Source: Gentiana macrophylla
Lineage: Eukaryota > Streptophyta > Magnoliopsida > Gentianales > Gentianaceae
Assembly: GCA_026214975.1 (NCBI GenBank)
Contig: CM047806.1
Span: 98,355,811 to 98,419,810, forward strand
Direction: 5' to 3'
DNA: 64,000 nt
Part shown: piece by piece, positions 10,500 to 22,338 of the stretch
Position numbering within the stretch: the first letter of the stretch is position 1
Layout of the letters: the number at the start of each line of letters is the position of its first letter
Notes under the pieces: model-generated
Databases searched by the model: none
What the model was told of the DNA's origin: nothing
What the model saw: only the letters and a program-made list of their open reading frames with translations
Position numbers and translations under genes: made by a program

Positions 10500-11395
10500 C
10501 CTTCACGCGGTGTCATTGAAAAAAGCGGCAACTTTCATGGGTGACATCAATGGCATATCAAAATTCAGATTATCAATCTTCTAATCAATAAGATTTGCCT
10601 CAACACCGTTTTCTGGCTTTCTCTGAGATGCCAAATAAAGATCAACAAGATGTTTTGCCGTACAGCATGACTTGGACCAATGTCCATCCATTCCACATCT
10701 ATAACATTTGTCACCGTGGACTTTCTTTTCTTTGTTGTTATGATCCGATCTTGGTGGATCGCTTCGTTTCTTCCCACAATTTTCATTTTGATGTGCATAT
10801 TTTCCACGACCGCGTCCACGACCACGGCCTCTACCACGATCTCCACCGCGACCATGGCTAAAATTTGAAGATTGTGTTGCATTCACTTTAGGGAATGGAC
10901 TGGCTCCAGTGGGACGAGACTCATGATTTTTCATTAACAGCTCAGCCAACTGAAGGCATGCAATGAGATCAGAATATCTCTTAAAACCTTTCTCTCGATA
11001 TTGCTGCTGCAGGAGCACATTCGAGGCATGAAAAATGGAAAAAGTTTTTTCCAACATGTCTTCACCTGTCACCTTTTCACCACATAGTTTCAATTGTGAT
11101 GTGATCTTAAATATAGTGAATTATATTCGATGTGATTTAAAATCCTGCGATCGTGAGTTGAGCCAATCATATCGGCTTTCGGTAAAACAACCAACTTCAA
11201 ATGGTCGAACCTCTCTTTCAGATGGTTCCACAATTCATACGGATCTTTCACCGTTAAATACTCATGTTTCAATCCCTCATCCAGATGATGACGGAGAAAT
11301 ATCATGGCCTTTGCACGGTCTTGGCTTGTCTCAATATTATTTGTGATAATCGTTTTGCCAAGACCCATAGATACCAAATGCATCTCCACATCCAT
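10500..11395 (-). pseudogene. Copia-type Gag (UBN2 family) remnant without pol
   Basis: Read on the - strand from 11395, the protein begins MDVEMHLVSMGLGKTI, followed by QDRAKAMIFLRHHLDEGLK and LTVKDPYELWNHLKERFDH, a standard plant copia Gag. A frameshift near 11092 leads into KLCGEKVTGEDMLEKTF and LLQQQYREKGFKRYSDLIACL. The C-terminal half has an RG-rich run (RGRGRGRGRGRG) and one intact CCHC zinc knuckle, CYRCGMDGHWSKSC, at about 10655-10700. No protease, integrase or RT follows on the left, so this is a gag-only element or a deleted one. The frameshift and the lack of a start context make it a pseudogene. Confidence 0.88.
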
Positions 11396-11562
11396 GGCCC
11401 ATGATAAATAATTTTTCCCCGATATGTTTAGGGTACAAAGTCTTGTTTGGTGATGTTAGCCATTAAAACAAGAAGAGTGATGAACAATAATAAAATTTTA
11501 CGAACCGCCAAAAGGGACACCAATGGAATACTCCGTTGGTAGAGTCTCAAATCTTGATAACG

Positions 11563-12156
11563 TGTTATAAAACTAAGAAAATATTGGAGGAAGAACAAGA
11601 TAAAATACAAGTATAAGAAGAAGAGAATTGCTTGTGTTATTCCAATGGTATAAGAGGGTATTTATAACATAATAATCTGAATTAATCCAAAATCTATGTA
11701 AATCAATCAGAATAATAGATAATCCATCAATATATTATTTGGAAAATTAGGGATAAGGACACAATCTGGAATATTATTAAGTAATATGACAAATTTACAT
11801 ATTTTTTATAGGAGAATGACAAGCTCGCATAATTTTTATAGCGAGAAGGACAAGCAAAGTGAATCCGAAAATCGGTGAATCTCCCCAGTGAATCCGAAAT
11901 CAGTGAATTTCGATAGTGAATTTCGACAGTGAATCCCGAAAATTAGTGAATTTCGACAATGAATTTTGAAAATTAGTGAATTTCGACAGTGAATTTCAGT
12001 AGTGAATTTAAACAGTGAATTTTGAACACAAGTGAATTTCGACAGTGAATAAATAGTTTTGTCCTTTATGCAAAAGTTTCAAAAGAGTGTCCTTCTACTC
12101 AATTGATGAAATATTTCTGTCCTTCTCCCTCATTCCCCCTATATTATTTCATAACA
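11563..12156 (-). repeat. Probable 5' LTR of the gag-only copia remnant
   Basis: Reading the - strand, a segment starts TGTTATGAAATA at 12156 and ends TTTATAACA at 11563, so its ends are TG...CA with TGTTAT/ATAACA inverted repeats. It has a TATA-like ttataaatacc near 11658-11668, upstream of Gag. The bases after the LTR, CGTTATCAAGATT, sit where a primer-binding site should be. A matching 3' LTR was not found, so the boundaries rest on one copy only. Confidence 0.55.
11868..12055. repeat. Degenerate AGTGAATTTCGAC minisatellite
   Basis: About ten copies of agtgaattt or gtgaatcc alternate with short gaca, gaaa or aaat spacers. The array lies in the presumed U3 of the LTR at 11563-12156 and reads TTCACT on the element's own strand. 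It could be an enhancer array or slippage-generated sequence. Confidence 0.65.
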
Positions 12157-12189
12157 GCTTCAAGATTAACTATATATTTCTATAATATA

Positions 12190-12850
12190 GGCTTAAATAT
12201 CCGAGGCTTTTAAAGTAGTACGACTATAATCATTTGACCCCTCAACCTTTTTTATTTCATAAATCGGTCTTTTAGTTCACTAAAAACATACCATATATGC
12301 CTCCCAGGAAATAAAACGAAAAATTTGGCTCTTTTGGAGAATTTTCAAGGAATATGTTTTGGAATATTATGCCTGGTGGCACAGGTTTGAAATTTCTTTA
12401 AAGGGTAAAAATGTCCACCTACGAGTTCAACCCTAACCCTCTCCCACATCTTTCCGCCGCCGCTAATATTGTGCCACTACCATGTCTGTTAGTATTTAAA
12501 GGCAAGAGGCCTAAAAACATAAGAAGTCCATTCTTCCTCATATTTTATAAGGGAAATACAATGATGCCGTGTGATTTAAAAATTCTTGTGGAAAGATTCT
12601 GGTTCGAATTATAGATCATTGATCATGGCATATCATTTATCATGGGCCTTCATATATAGGTAATCTTCTATTGTTTTTGTTTCATCATTTTATGCGCACA
12701 TAGTACTAGTTGGTATATAGTCTGATATCTGAGAACAACAAAGTTTAGAAACACATGTAGAATAATTTATAAAATTTATATGGAAAATGATACTTTTTGT
12801 TGTTGGTCGTTAGAAATGTATATTTTCTGCCACAATTAATTATCATCAAT
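12190..12850 (+). repeat. Copy A of an inverted segmental duplication with gene-like features
   Basis: This stretch matches the reverse complement of about 28870-29585 in the same order. Shared blocks are the region near gacccctcaacc (12237), aataaaacgaaa (12310), aaggaatat (12347), aaccctaa (12429), cccacatct and ccgccgccg (12442-12461), gatttaaaaattcttgtggaaag (12573-12595), catatcatttatca (12630) and gaaacacatgtagaataatt (12747). In copy B the shared piece contains a short ORF beginning MSFDLKILVERSW and a possible GT...AG intron. Here the ORF reads MPCDLKILVERFWFEL and stops. The product is not recognised. Confidence 0.72.
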
Positions 12851-13741
12851 ATAGTTCAATACCATGATAATAAATTTACTTATCCAAATAATTTTGCTGC
12901 CAATTGTTCTGACTTCATGTTTTCGGCTTCATATTACTCTTTCGGGCCACTTTTTGCAGATACATTAACTGTCCTGTACGGTTGCGAAAATCCGTAGAAA
13001 GTAAAAATAAAAACAAAACAAATTTCGATCGAAAAATTTAATTGTTGTAAAAACAAGAATGCTAAATTTTGTTATAACGTCGCCATAACTCGTGGCTTTG
13101 GTTTATTACGCAGGGTCGTGGAACTAAGCTTCGAGATATCCCCAACGGTACAATATATATACTCATATCTTAGTAATTTGAATGTGCTAGCTGCATTTTA
13201 GTTTACAATGATTAATTGTTGTTTTCGATTATTACTACATTTAATTTTACACTGTTCTGTTCTAATTTTGTATGTATTTTCCTTGATTAATTAATTGGCT
13301 TTTCCAATTTAATCCGTTCCAGTGGCATACAATTTTATCTAGAAAAAGAAATGGAGACTATCCGAAATTCCAGAAGTGCATATATGCTGGTCCCAAAATC
13401 AATCCTACGTATGAATCTGAAAGGGTCGTGCACGCTTGGTCGGTTTTCTTGGTTTTTTTTTTTTTTTTTTCACCTCAAAGTTGTTTTTTATTTTATTTTT
13501 AGTTATCATTTTCTTATATTTTTTTGGTAGATAGTGAAGGAAATAAAGATAAGATCTGAAAATAGTTGAGAAGGACAAAATGTAATGAATACAAGACAAA
13601 AATGTAGTAAAGACGTGTAAAGAATCATCATTCACAACCTTTAACCTTTTATTGTAGAGAATATCTGACACAACATTTTTTCAATTCATGTTTCAAGAAA
13701 ACTAAAATAAGCACTGCAGATATGAGTGAGCCCGCCATCAA
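12851..13741. other. AT-rich DNA with no recognisable gene
   Basis: It contains a poly(T) run at about 13452-13470 and AT-rich sequence. Nothing with family similarity was seen on either strand. Confidence 0.5.
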
Positions 13742-14130
13742 ACCCATGAGGGGGGCCTAGGGTGATTGGGCAAACCACGAGCGACTTGGACATTCTTGAT
13801 GATGGATATCGGTTGTTTTGTCATGAAACATATAGAGAGAGCTGCACATGATCTGACTTTGGTGGTCACAACATACGACGGGATGCATGCATAATCACGA
13901 AGTTCCTACTCCCCGCGACAACAGTCACAATTACTCTGGTGTTTACAACATTAATCCTCCTAATCAATCTACTAATAATATCCAAAATCAAATGCAAATA
14001 AATGAGTCATACCAAGTCGACAACAGCATGTCAAAATTCAAAGAAACTCCCCCACTTGGTTCATTTGCTATGTCTACAAGTATCTCAGAGGGCAAGGGCA
14101 GCCTAAACATACTGTGGCGACGGTGGCGGT
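13742..14130 (+). pseudogene. WRKY group I transcription factor fragment lacking the WRKYGQK core
   Basis: WRKY proteins are plant transcription factors that bind W-boxes. In one frame 13759-13812 reads RVIGQTTSDLDILDDGYR, the segment just before the C-terminal WRKY domain. One base later 13814-13880 reads CFVMKHIERAAHDLTLVVTT, and after an atgcatgcat-associated 4-base duplication HNHEVPTPRDNSHN follows. The second half of the zinc finger (HNH) is kept. About 25 residues, including WRKYGQK and the first zinc Cys, are missing between DGYR and CFV. Extra G bases near 13751 also shift the frame. It cannot encode a DNA-binding domain. It is probably a captured or retroposed gene piece. Confidence 0.85.
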
Positions 14131-14460
14131 GCTTCAAATTCAAGCAGTAGCGGCGAATCTCTTATAGAACTTAAATATTTTGGATCCAAAGAGGAAATTG
14201 ATCATTTGGTATTCACATGTTAGTCTAGATTTGAGTATTATGAGATCGATTTCAGGTTCAAAAAGCATACATGGATCTATAGGATTTATGAATTTTATGA
14301 TTTTGGTTGATACTAAGAATATAGATGAAATTAAAGCACATGTGACATTGGATGATAAAGAAGTGAATGCATTGGAGAATAATCAAGAATTACTTGCTTT
14401 TCCTTCTGTTGATTCAAGGCCTTTTTTGAAGCTTGTAACTTTTGGTGTTTTATAAATCTT
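14131..14460 (+). other. Short ORFs of unknown identity after the WRKY fragment
   Basis: One frame reads SSSSGESLIELKYFGSKEEI (about 14138-14197) and another, from 14180, gives a 91-residue ORF ending FLKLVTFGVL. Neither is recognised. They may be further exon pieces of the same captured locus, or chance. Confidence 0.3.
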
Positions 14461-15049
14461 ACGATTAAAAAGAAACATAGTGTACTAATTGTGTTACTTT
14501 GTGCTTGGCGGTAAGAGATGAACCACATGTGTACTAATGGTGTTACATTAAGTCTACATTCTTGTAGTAATGATTTTTCCATGACAAATTTATGGTTCTG
14601 CTTGGTTCATAGGCTATGTTCTATAGCTTTAGTCATATACATAACACCCTTATATTGTGCAATTAGAATTTGAATATTGTTGGTCTGATTGAAGTCGATC
14701 AATAATTTTTTATTTGATGTTTGGGCTGATGGATGATGCAAACTAGAGCATTTTACAACAACAAAATCCAAGCTTTACTGGGCAACTCATGTTTCAATGT
14801 ACTAATCCACTATTATTGGGTAACTAGGATGCATAAATCTATATGTTTACTATTAGCTAGCAATATACTCTGGTTCATTATTTTACATTGAGCTCAAAAC
14901 ACTCTGGTTCACTGTTTCACACCTTAGCATAAATGAAATCGTGTTCTTGTCCACTTTCAAGACTGAGTCTAATGTTTCAATATAATAATACAATGTTATT
15001 GTGTAACTCTGATCCTTAAATCTACTTATTCACTATTAGCAAAGTACTC

Positions 15050-16230
15050 TGGTTCACTGTTTTTCATTCAGTTCAAAACACACTAGTTCATTGTAACACA
15101 CCTACATCACATTACTAATTCACTTCGAACCAAAGTTCACTTTTAGGAGTTTATAACTGTAGTTCACTATTGTAGTTAACCATCGAAAGTTTACTATTAT
15201 TAGTTCACTTTTTTAGTTTCTTTTGTGAGTTCACTCTTGTAGTTCACTATTTGTAGTTCACTGTTTGTGGTTCACTATTAGAAATTTACTATTGTTAGTT
15301 CACTTGTTGAGTTCATTTTTGTGAGTTGACTTTTAGAAGTTTACAATTGTAGTTCACTGTTTATGGTACACTATTGGAAGTTTACTATGGTTAGTTCATT
15401 TTTTGAGTTCACTATTTGTAGTTCACTATTCAGGATCATTATTGCAAAATAAATGAATCAAAGAGACATGTTAAAGTGCATTCATTTTTTTTAAAAAGGA
15501 AGTGTATTCACTTTTGCACTTCCCTATTGTTGAATTTACCATTTTGATTTTAATTGCAAGTTCTCTTTTCGCTATTGTAATTCGTTGTTGTAGTTCACTA
15601 TTCAGATTCATTTTTGCAAACAAACGAATCAAAGAGACATGTTAAAGCATGTTCACTTTATTTTTTGGAAAAAGATGCGTGTTCACTTTTGGACATCCCT
15701 GTTGTTGAATTTTACCATTTTGATTTTAATTGCAAGCTCTCTTTTTGATATTTTAATTCGTTGTTGTAGTGCATCGTGCAGGTTCATTGTTGCAAAATAA
15801 ACGAATCAAATAGACATGTTAAAGTGTGAACACCTTATTTTTTTGAAAAGGAAGTGTGTTCACTTTTGGACTTCCCTGTTGTCTAATTTTACCATTTTGA
15901 TTTGAAATGTATGTTCTCTTTTCGTTATTGTAATTCCTTGTTGTAGTTCATTATTTGTAATACGTTGTTTTATTTCACTATTAGGAGTTCACTGATGTAG
16001 TTTGCTACGAGGAGTTCCCTATTGGATCACATATCTAGACTCTTGGATTATTCTAGTATTTTATCACCCACAAAAGTGTCACATAGGTTCCCCGAATTCC
16101 TGCCATTTCTAAGCTGAAATTTACTATTGTTAGTTCACTTTTTGAGTTGATTTTTGTGAGATAACTTTTTGGAGTTTACAATTGTAGTTTATTGAAAGTT
16201 TACTATGTTGGGCAAATAGTACTGGTTTTC
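15050..16230. repeat. Degenerate TAGTTCACTATT-type repeat tract
   Basis: Phrases such as tagttcacta, gttcacttttg, gagttcac and gaagtttacta recur dozens of times with irregular 10-30 base spacing. Individual copies diverge widely. The reverse-complement hexamer AGTGAA is what dominates the array at 11868-12055, in opposite orientation, on the other side of the WRKY fragment. Confidence 0.75.
15421..15945 (+). repeat. Three-unit tandem repeat, about 175 bp per unit
   Basis: Units are 15421-15592, 15593-15768 and 15769-15945. Each has gttcattattgcaaaataaa-like, gaatcaaa.agacatgttaaag, gtgt.ttcactttt, cttccctgttgt, taccattttgatt and ttcgttgttgtag blocks in the same order. The units differ by about 15-20 percent by eye, so the array is not recent. 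Confidence 0.85.
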
Positions 16231-16438
16231 TAATTCTGACGAATTCACATGAAGCAATGGCAGAATTATGAAACATAAAGTTCTGAAGAACAACTTAAAT
16301 TTGCAGCATTTATATTCAAATAAAAATATACTGCACACGTGGAACCAAAAATGGAGAAAAGGAAAGTAAAACGGAAACTTATTCGTTAGACTGAGGCGCG
16401 TAGAACTTTGTCCTTAAGACTTTATTGCCCCGATTAAA

Positions 16439-18255
16439 TGTTAGTAATACCATCCGCAACGGAAGCGATTTATGGATCTAGATCTATATAATATGCGTAA
16501 TAAAACAACTAGATCTATTCTACAAGGGGGATGTAGATCATACCTCTTGAATCTCTAAATTCAAGTTGAAGAACCGCAAAGGATGAATGTGAAGATGTGA
16601 AGAGCACCACAGTCTTCCGATCGTGTGATCCAAGCAATTCCCGGTGGAAGGAATTCTCGACTCGAACCCTTCCGATATGCTACCGGAAAAATCTCCAAGA
16701 TTTCTCCCCAAATCTCCCTTGGCCGAATTCTTTTCTTCTCTCTACTATAGGGAGAAGTCGAAATTTATGTGTGTATTGAGGCTTGGGAGAACTCTCTTTA
16801 TATAGGAGAGTAAAACTTAGCCTCCAAGGATTTTTATTTATCAAACAAAATAAATCCTTTAATAAAAGATAATTCCATAATATTCTAGAACAAATCTAGA
16901 ATAATATTTATCTTTATTATTTACCATAAATATTTATCCAATAAATATTTTATGCACATCTTCTTATTAATCACAAGAAAACTAATTTCTTGTTCCAAAA
17001 ATAAGAGGCGCCACTTTCAATTCATGACCTAGTCATAATTAATTTTTGGGCTAAAACACAATTGGGCCAAGTTTATGAAAAATGTCTTTTCCACATATTT
17101 AATTATTTAGCCCAACTAATTTAATAGTCCACTAAACAATTAATTCACATATCGTTTTAATAAAGTCCAACAAGAACTAAATTAATATTATTAGGATTCG
17201 ACGTCCGAGAATAGCTATGCTATATTAGGAGGCACGTCGGGGACCTTGGACTAATAATCGTGACTCCGATAAATCAAATAAATAATTATAGAATAATTAT
17301 ATTCGATAAATCAATCATAGGAATATGCCACCATAATCCCGTGACTGCACTCCTCCGATTATAAGATTATATTTATCTCCTCACGAGAATAATAATAAGC
17401 GTCCATTGATATAATCATTACATATGGATTAATCCTCCATGTGATTATTTCATTGTAAATCGGGAAGTTACCGTTAACCCTTTTTAGAACCTCTTATCCT
17501 TATTTACCATTAACCCCCTAGTGATCAATTAATTCATACAACTCACTGGTAGCTAATCAGTGTAATATGAACTCGTACGATCGATCAGTTTCTAGGATTA
17601 ACAAATAAGGGAATCGTTTATCTACTTCCATAAATGGAAGGAATGGATTCGTATACGTGATAACACGGACTACTCACTCAATCCAATTACAATGCCAAGA
17701 TGGGGTAATTCGGACCACGCAGACTCGGTGTAATCCTTAACCGTCAAGTCAAACTTCATAACCGATTCAAGCGGTTGGTCGTTATCACCTTAGGATTAAG
17801 ATATATCCATAAATATGATCATCCATTGATTCGATAAGACTTTCGATTACGGAATTATATCGTGAACTCTAATCAAATCGGTCCAAATTCTATATGATAT
17901 ATCTATCATATATAAATGCCCCATTAGGTTCTCTTAACCGAAAGTCCGGATAAGACAATCACACTGTTGTGTTAGGAGCATTAATAGCACGTTAAAGGAG
18001 AGACCCGATACTCTCGATTAACTTCACTACGGGCTAATTGTATTTTAAGTACATCTTCACTAACTCAATCCTCCTGTGTATATACCATACAATCGAGTTA
18101 AGTGATTACATAAACGATATACTTTAGGGTTTTCTCAGTAGTGTAAATACCATTGTCACATCGGTGAATATGAGAATAATAAATATGAATAATAACATCA
18201 TTTCATTTATTAAATAAAACAATTACAAAATTGTCTTTCGGCATCACACCTAACA
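16439..18255 (-). repeat. 3' LTR of the copia element (1.82 kb)
   Basis: It begins tgttagtaatac and ends catcacacctaaca in + orientation. It matches 24326-26133 over its full length. ORFs seen within it are chance, since the other LTR copy breaks them. Confidence 0.94.
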
Positions 18256-18272
18256 ATCTCCCACTTGCACGA
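18256..18272 (-). promoter_or_regulatory. Polypurine tract of the copia element
   Basis: On the - strand CAAGTGGGAGATT lies directly before the LTR. It is the usual copia plus-strand primer. Confidence 0.85.
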
Positions 18273-18299
18273 AAGCATGTGATTAATTGTTTTAGAGCA

Positions 18300-19920
18300 C
18301 ACCCTATTATTTAAAATACAACAAACTATCACTCCCACTTGCTCTAAAGCAAATGAGACATGTCTCTAATACCTATAGTCTCCAAGTGTCGACTAAAAGC
18401 TTCAATCGGCGTCTTGGTGAATGGATCGGCAGGATTATCGGCGGAGGCGATTTTCTTGACGGAAATGTCCCTCTATCGACAAAATCGTTGATCACCCAAG
18501 ATTTCCTCTCTATATGCTTCGACTTCACTGTGCTTTGAGGTTCTCTAGAGTTGGCAATGGCCCCATTGTTATCACAATAGAGAGTAATAGGATCTTGACG
18601 ATTCGGGACAACGCCTAATCGATGAACTTTCTTAACTAAGCTCGCTTTAGTCGCCTCCGAGGCCGCTATGAACTCGGCTTCCATTGTTGAATCGGTTTGT
18701 CTTTGGATTGCTTTTGGCTTCTCCATTCTATCGCACCGCCACCAAGCGTAAACACTGAACCAGAGGTAGATTTAGAATCATCTCTATCTGACTGAAAATC
18801 AGAATCGGTGTACCCCGCTAGCTCCAAACTCCCACTCGAATAGACGAGCATATAATTTTCGGTCCTCTTCAAATATTTGATGAGATTCTTTCTTCTTGTC
18901 GGTGCGGTTGCACTGGATTTGACTAAAACGGTGACTAATCCAACGCCCGTAACAAATGTCAGTCTCGTACACCTCATATAGCATACATAAGACTACCAAC
19001 GGCCGAGGCGTATGGCACTCTTCCCATAGCTTGACCTCTTCGGGGTTTGAGGCCCACGAGACTTAGATAGGTAAACGCCGTGACGGGTTGGTAGAAAACC
19101 CTTCTTTGCGTTCTCCATATCAAGCGTGCAAAGACCTTATCTATATAAGTTGCTTGGGACAGAGCTAACATCATGTTCTTACGATCCCTTATAATTTGGA
19201 TCCTAGAACATAACTCGCTTCTCCCAAATCTTTCATTTGGAATTGCGTGGTCAACCAACTTTTCACGTCGGACATCATCCCCTTTATCGTTGCCAATTAG
19301 GAGTATGTCATCAACGTACAACACTAGAAATACAACACTATCTTTGATAACCTTCTTGTACACACAAGATTGACAAAGTGTTGTTCGAAATCATAAGACT
19401 TGATCGTGTGATCGAATCTATGATACCAGGAGCGAGATGCTTGCTTCAACCCATAAATGGATCTCGAGCAACTTGCACACCATGTGCTCGACCTTCTTCA
19501 ATGAATCCCTCGGTTGTTTGCATATAGATTTCCTCGTCAAGAAAGCCGTTGAAAGCTTATTTGTCTTAACATCCATTTGCCGATTTCATAATCCGGACAT
19601 GTAGCAATCGATAGGAGGATGCGGATGGTTTTCATCATGCCCACAGGTGAGAAGGTTTCCTCGTAGTCTATACCCTCTCATTGTGTGTAACCTTTGGCTA
19701 CCAAACCGTGCTTTGAAGGTTTCAACCTTCCCATCTACTCCTCTCTTTCGCTTGTAGAGCCATTTACAACCAATGGGCCTTTCACCCGAGGAAGTTCTAC
19801 AAGTTTCTAGGCGAGTTAGAGTACATAGACTCCATCTCTTGATTCATTCGTCAATCCATTTATCCTTATCGTGATCCAAGAAGGCCTTCTTATAGGTCGG
19901 AGGATCATCTTCCACCATCG
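18300..19920 (-). pseudogene. Copia reverse transcriptase and RNase H
   Basis: On the - strand the RT part contains FLVLYVDDILLIGNDKGD (about 19335-19280), so the catalytic YVDD is intact, then ALSQATYIDKVFARL and VPYASAVGSLMYAI. RNase H shows ELAGYTDSDFQSDRDDSKS, STMEAEFIAASEA and LYCDNNGAIANS, with the catalytic Asp and Glu positions kept, and ends near KSKHIERK (18530). The tail after this is altered. Frameshifts near 18975 and 18700 and upstream stops (19370-19900) break the frame. The RT N-terminal third is only patchily readable. Confidence 0.88.
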
Positions 19921-20149
19921 AGGCGACTACGTTTGCCTCTAAATCCATGCCGCATCGAACCGGTGGTGAACCACTCTCATGAGACGTCTGGGTGGAGCAG
20001 GAATGTTGGAATTGGATCGTTGTATTATTAGTGTTGTTTACAGAACATCGCCAGCCACAATAGGCCTGGCGTCATCGGAGAGTAATTCCTCTAGTACAAT
20101 TGTACTTCGAGGTGCTGTGGTCTTTCATATAACTTTCCTCCAAAAGCGT

Positions 20150-20900
20150 AGCGTTAGTCGAGACTAGCACTTTGTTATCTTCCGGATCGTAAAATAGACC
20201 ACCACGTGTACCTTTTGCATAGCCTACAAACAAACATACTTTAAATGCGTGATTGCGGCTTGGTAGTCTTGTCCATCAAAGACGTGTGCGAGACAACCCC
20301 ATATCGCGGAAGTAGCGAAGGCTTTCGCGATGTCCGGACCATATCTCAATGGGTGTCTTTTCGACAGACTTTTGATGATCGCATTCAAAATGTAGACCGC
20401 TTCTAAAGCATAACCCCAAAAGGATATAGGTAGTGGCGTAGCTCATCATTGATCTAACCATGTTAATCAATGTCCTGTTTCTCCTCTCAACAACTCCGCT
20501 TTTCTTTGAGGTGTCCTAAGCGCCGAACGTTGGAAACAAATTCCTTTTTCAGCCAAGTAGTCAATGAACTCGATGATCTAAATACTCACCTCCACGATCC
20601 GAGCGGAGGCATTTCAATGACTTGCCTAGTTGCCTTTCGCTTCGCTTGGAACTCCTTGAACTTTCCAAAAGCCTCGGACTTTCTATGCAAAGAGATAAAC
20701 ATAACCGAATCTCGAGTAATCATCAATGAAAGTCACAAAGTACTCGTATCCGCCTAGCTTGTACGTTCATCGGACCACAAAGGTCCGAATGTACTAAGTC
20801 TAGAGTTCTGTGGCTCTATTACCCTTTGATGAGAAGGACGCTTAGTCATTTTTCCTCCAGGCAACACTTTCAGACAGCAGCGGTGTGTCAACAGATGACT
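20150..20900 (-). pseudogene. Copia integrase
   Basis: Reading the - strand, HRKSEAFGKFKEFQA, then a degraded DRGGEY segment, then VVERRNRTLIDMVRSMM-like sequence (about 20500-20440) mark the core with the third catalytic acid in VERR. The C-terminal end shows EKTPIEIWSGH and KVCLFVGYAKGTRGGLFYDP with NKVLVSTNATLLEE (about 20255-20130). At least four frameshifts. No intact DDE triad can be read in one frame. The protease that should sit between this and Gag (20900-21480) is recognisable only weakly. Confidence 0.82.
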
Positions 20901-21480
20901 CACCTAAGGCATTAACCTTTTCAAGTCTTTTGAGTCTTTCCAAGGAAATATGGCCAAGCCTTAGATGCCACAAGTATGTTTTATCTTCTTTTACTTGAGA
21001 AACTTTACGCCTTTTGCAGATCTTTGATGAGCGATTTTAAGCATTTCGATTATTAAGTAGGGAGCTTTATGTGGTCTTACAAAATATAAACCATTTTCAT
21101 TTATAGTTGAACACAATTCAAAGCCATTCTTTGAAATAACAAATTCACCATTCGAACTTGAAGCAGAAAATGATTGTTCAACTAAGGCGAGAATAAGAAA
21201 TCAAATTTCTCCACGAAATTGGGAATAAAATAAACATTGTCTAAATGTAAAATTCTATTATTAAAATGCAAGTCCACAGCTCTCATTCGCTTTAGCCGAA
21301 ATGGCGCCCCAATGCCTACTCGCATCACTTGAGAACCTCTTCCAAACTCATAAATGCGAACTAAGAATGCAATGAAGAACATACATGGTTAGTAGCTCCA
21401 GTATCAAGTATCCAAGTGGACACATCTTTAGCTACATTAAAAGATTCCAAGAATAGTAATTCCAAATTACCTTTCTTATC
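20901..21480 (-). pseudogene. Degraded copia protease to integrase zinc-finger region
   Basis: Position and the peptide RMRAVDLHFNNRILHLDNVYFIPNF (21290-21200), typical of the copia protease C-terminal part (LDNVYFIP), place it. The 21000-20905 stretch gives LWHLRLGHISLERL-like sequence, the start of the integrase zinc-binding region. The protease active site was not found in frame. Confidence 0.65.
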
Positions 21481-22338
21481 TTTCCCAATGGATGACCTTG
21501 ACTTTGCCATCTTTCACATCACGAAGGTATTCGGGACAATGGCGTCGCCAATGTCCTACCTCCTTCTGATAAAAGCATTTGCCCTTGGGCTTGGACTCAA
21601 ATCAACTTTCTTGGCGACCTTTTTCTTCATTGGCTTGAGCACGGGTGCAACACTACCCTTCTTCTTCGGGTTCGCCTTTAGGCTTGTTTGATGACCTGGC
21701 TTCGGCCATATTGGCTTCGGCTTTCTTATCCCCTACTTGGACCTTATCTTTCGATAGCAGGCCCTCGTAGATAGTCAGTTCATTCAGCATCTGTGTCATG
21801 GTCAACTCATATTTGCCCATCGAGATCATCGAGTTTTGAACGGGATAAACTCGTGGAGTCAACGATTCCAAAATCATTGATACTTGAGTTGCTTCATCGA
21901 ACTTTGATCCATGAATACCGGCGTCATTGAAGTGGCGATCATGTTCGAACATGACCATTCACCGCTTGACCTTTCTTCAATTTCGTGTTGACGGCCAACC
22001 TGATGGCATCGTGTCTTGCTTGGTTGCTAGGTGATCCAAACATCGTAGTAAGTTTCGCATGATTTCTCCTGCTGCAGACTCAAACTCTTCAACTGGGTCC
22101 TAATAACCTCCGACACGCCGCTAGGATGATCCCATGAGCCGGTTATCTGTTTCGATCCAGCGATTACGCTGTTCGATCTCAGCTTTACCAGGTTTTTGGA
22201 TCGCCAGCGTAGGGCATTCAGAAGTAAGTACATGTTGCACATTCTCATACGTGAGCACCACGTTTAAGTTACTCTTCCATTTCTTAAAGTTGTTTCCGTT
22301 AATTTTTGAGAAGAAAGGTGAAATTTGAGCGCAGACAT
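21480..22338 (-). pseudogene. Copia Gag
   Basis: The likely start is ATG at 22338-22336. Reading on, FKKWKSNLNVVLTYENVQHVL and LMGSSRRVGG precede the conserved MVMFEHDRHFN, EATQVSMILESLTPRVYP and MTQMLNELTIYEGLL block (21958-21750). A zinc knuckle follows near 21570-21525 as CFYQKEVGHWRRHC. Its second Cys position is Gln, so zinc binding would be impaired unless the base call is wrong. Two frameshifts and two stops. Confidence 0.85.

Larger units (their letters stand above)
14461..16438. other. Non-coding DNA dominated by degenerate repeats
   Basis: No gene is seen. The centre is the TTCACT-type repeat described separately. 16231-16438 continues directly, in sequence, with 26139 onwards once the copia element is removed. 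Confidence 0.55.

Noticed and set aside
10581..10882. Overlapping + and - strand ORFs around the RG-rich segment
   Set aside because: They are shadows of the Gag frame; only the - strand frame with CYRCGMDGHWSKSC has family similarity.
15050..16230. CRISPR-like array
   Set aside because: Repeats are degenerate and irregularly spaced, without unique spacers, in plant DNA.
16597..16779. Short ORF inside the copia LTR
   Set aside because: The matching position in the other LTR (24480-24650) has frame-changing differences, so it is not conserved.
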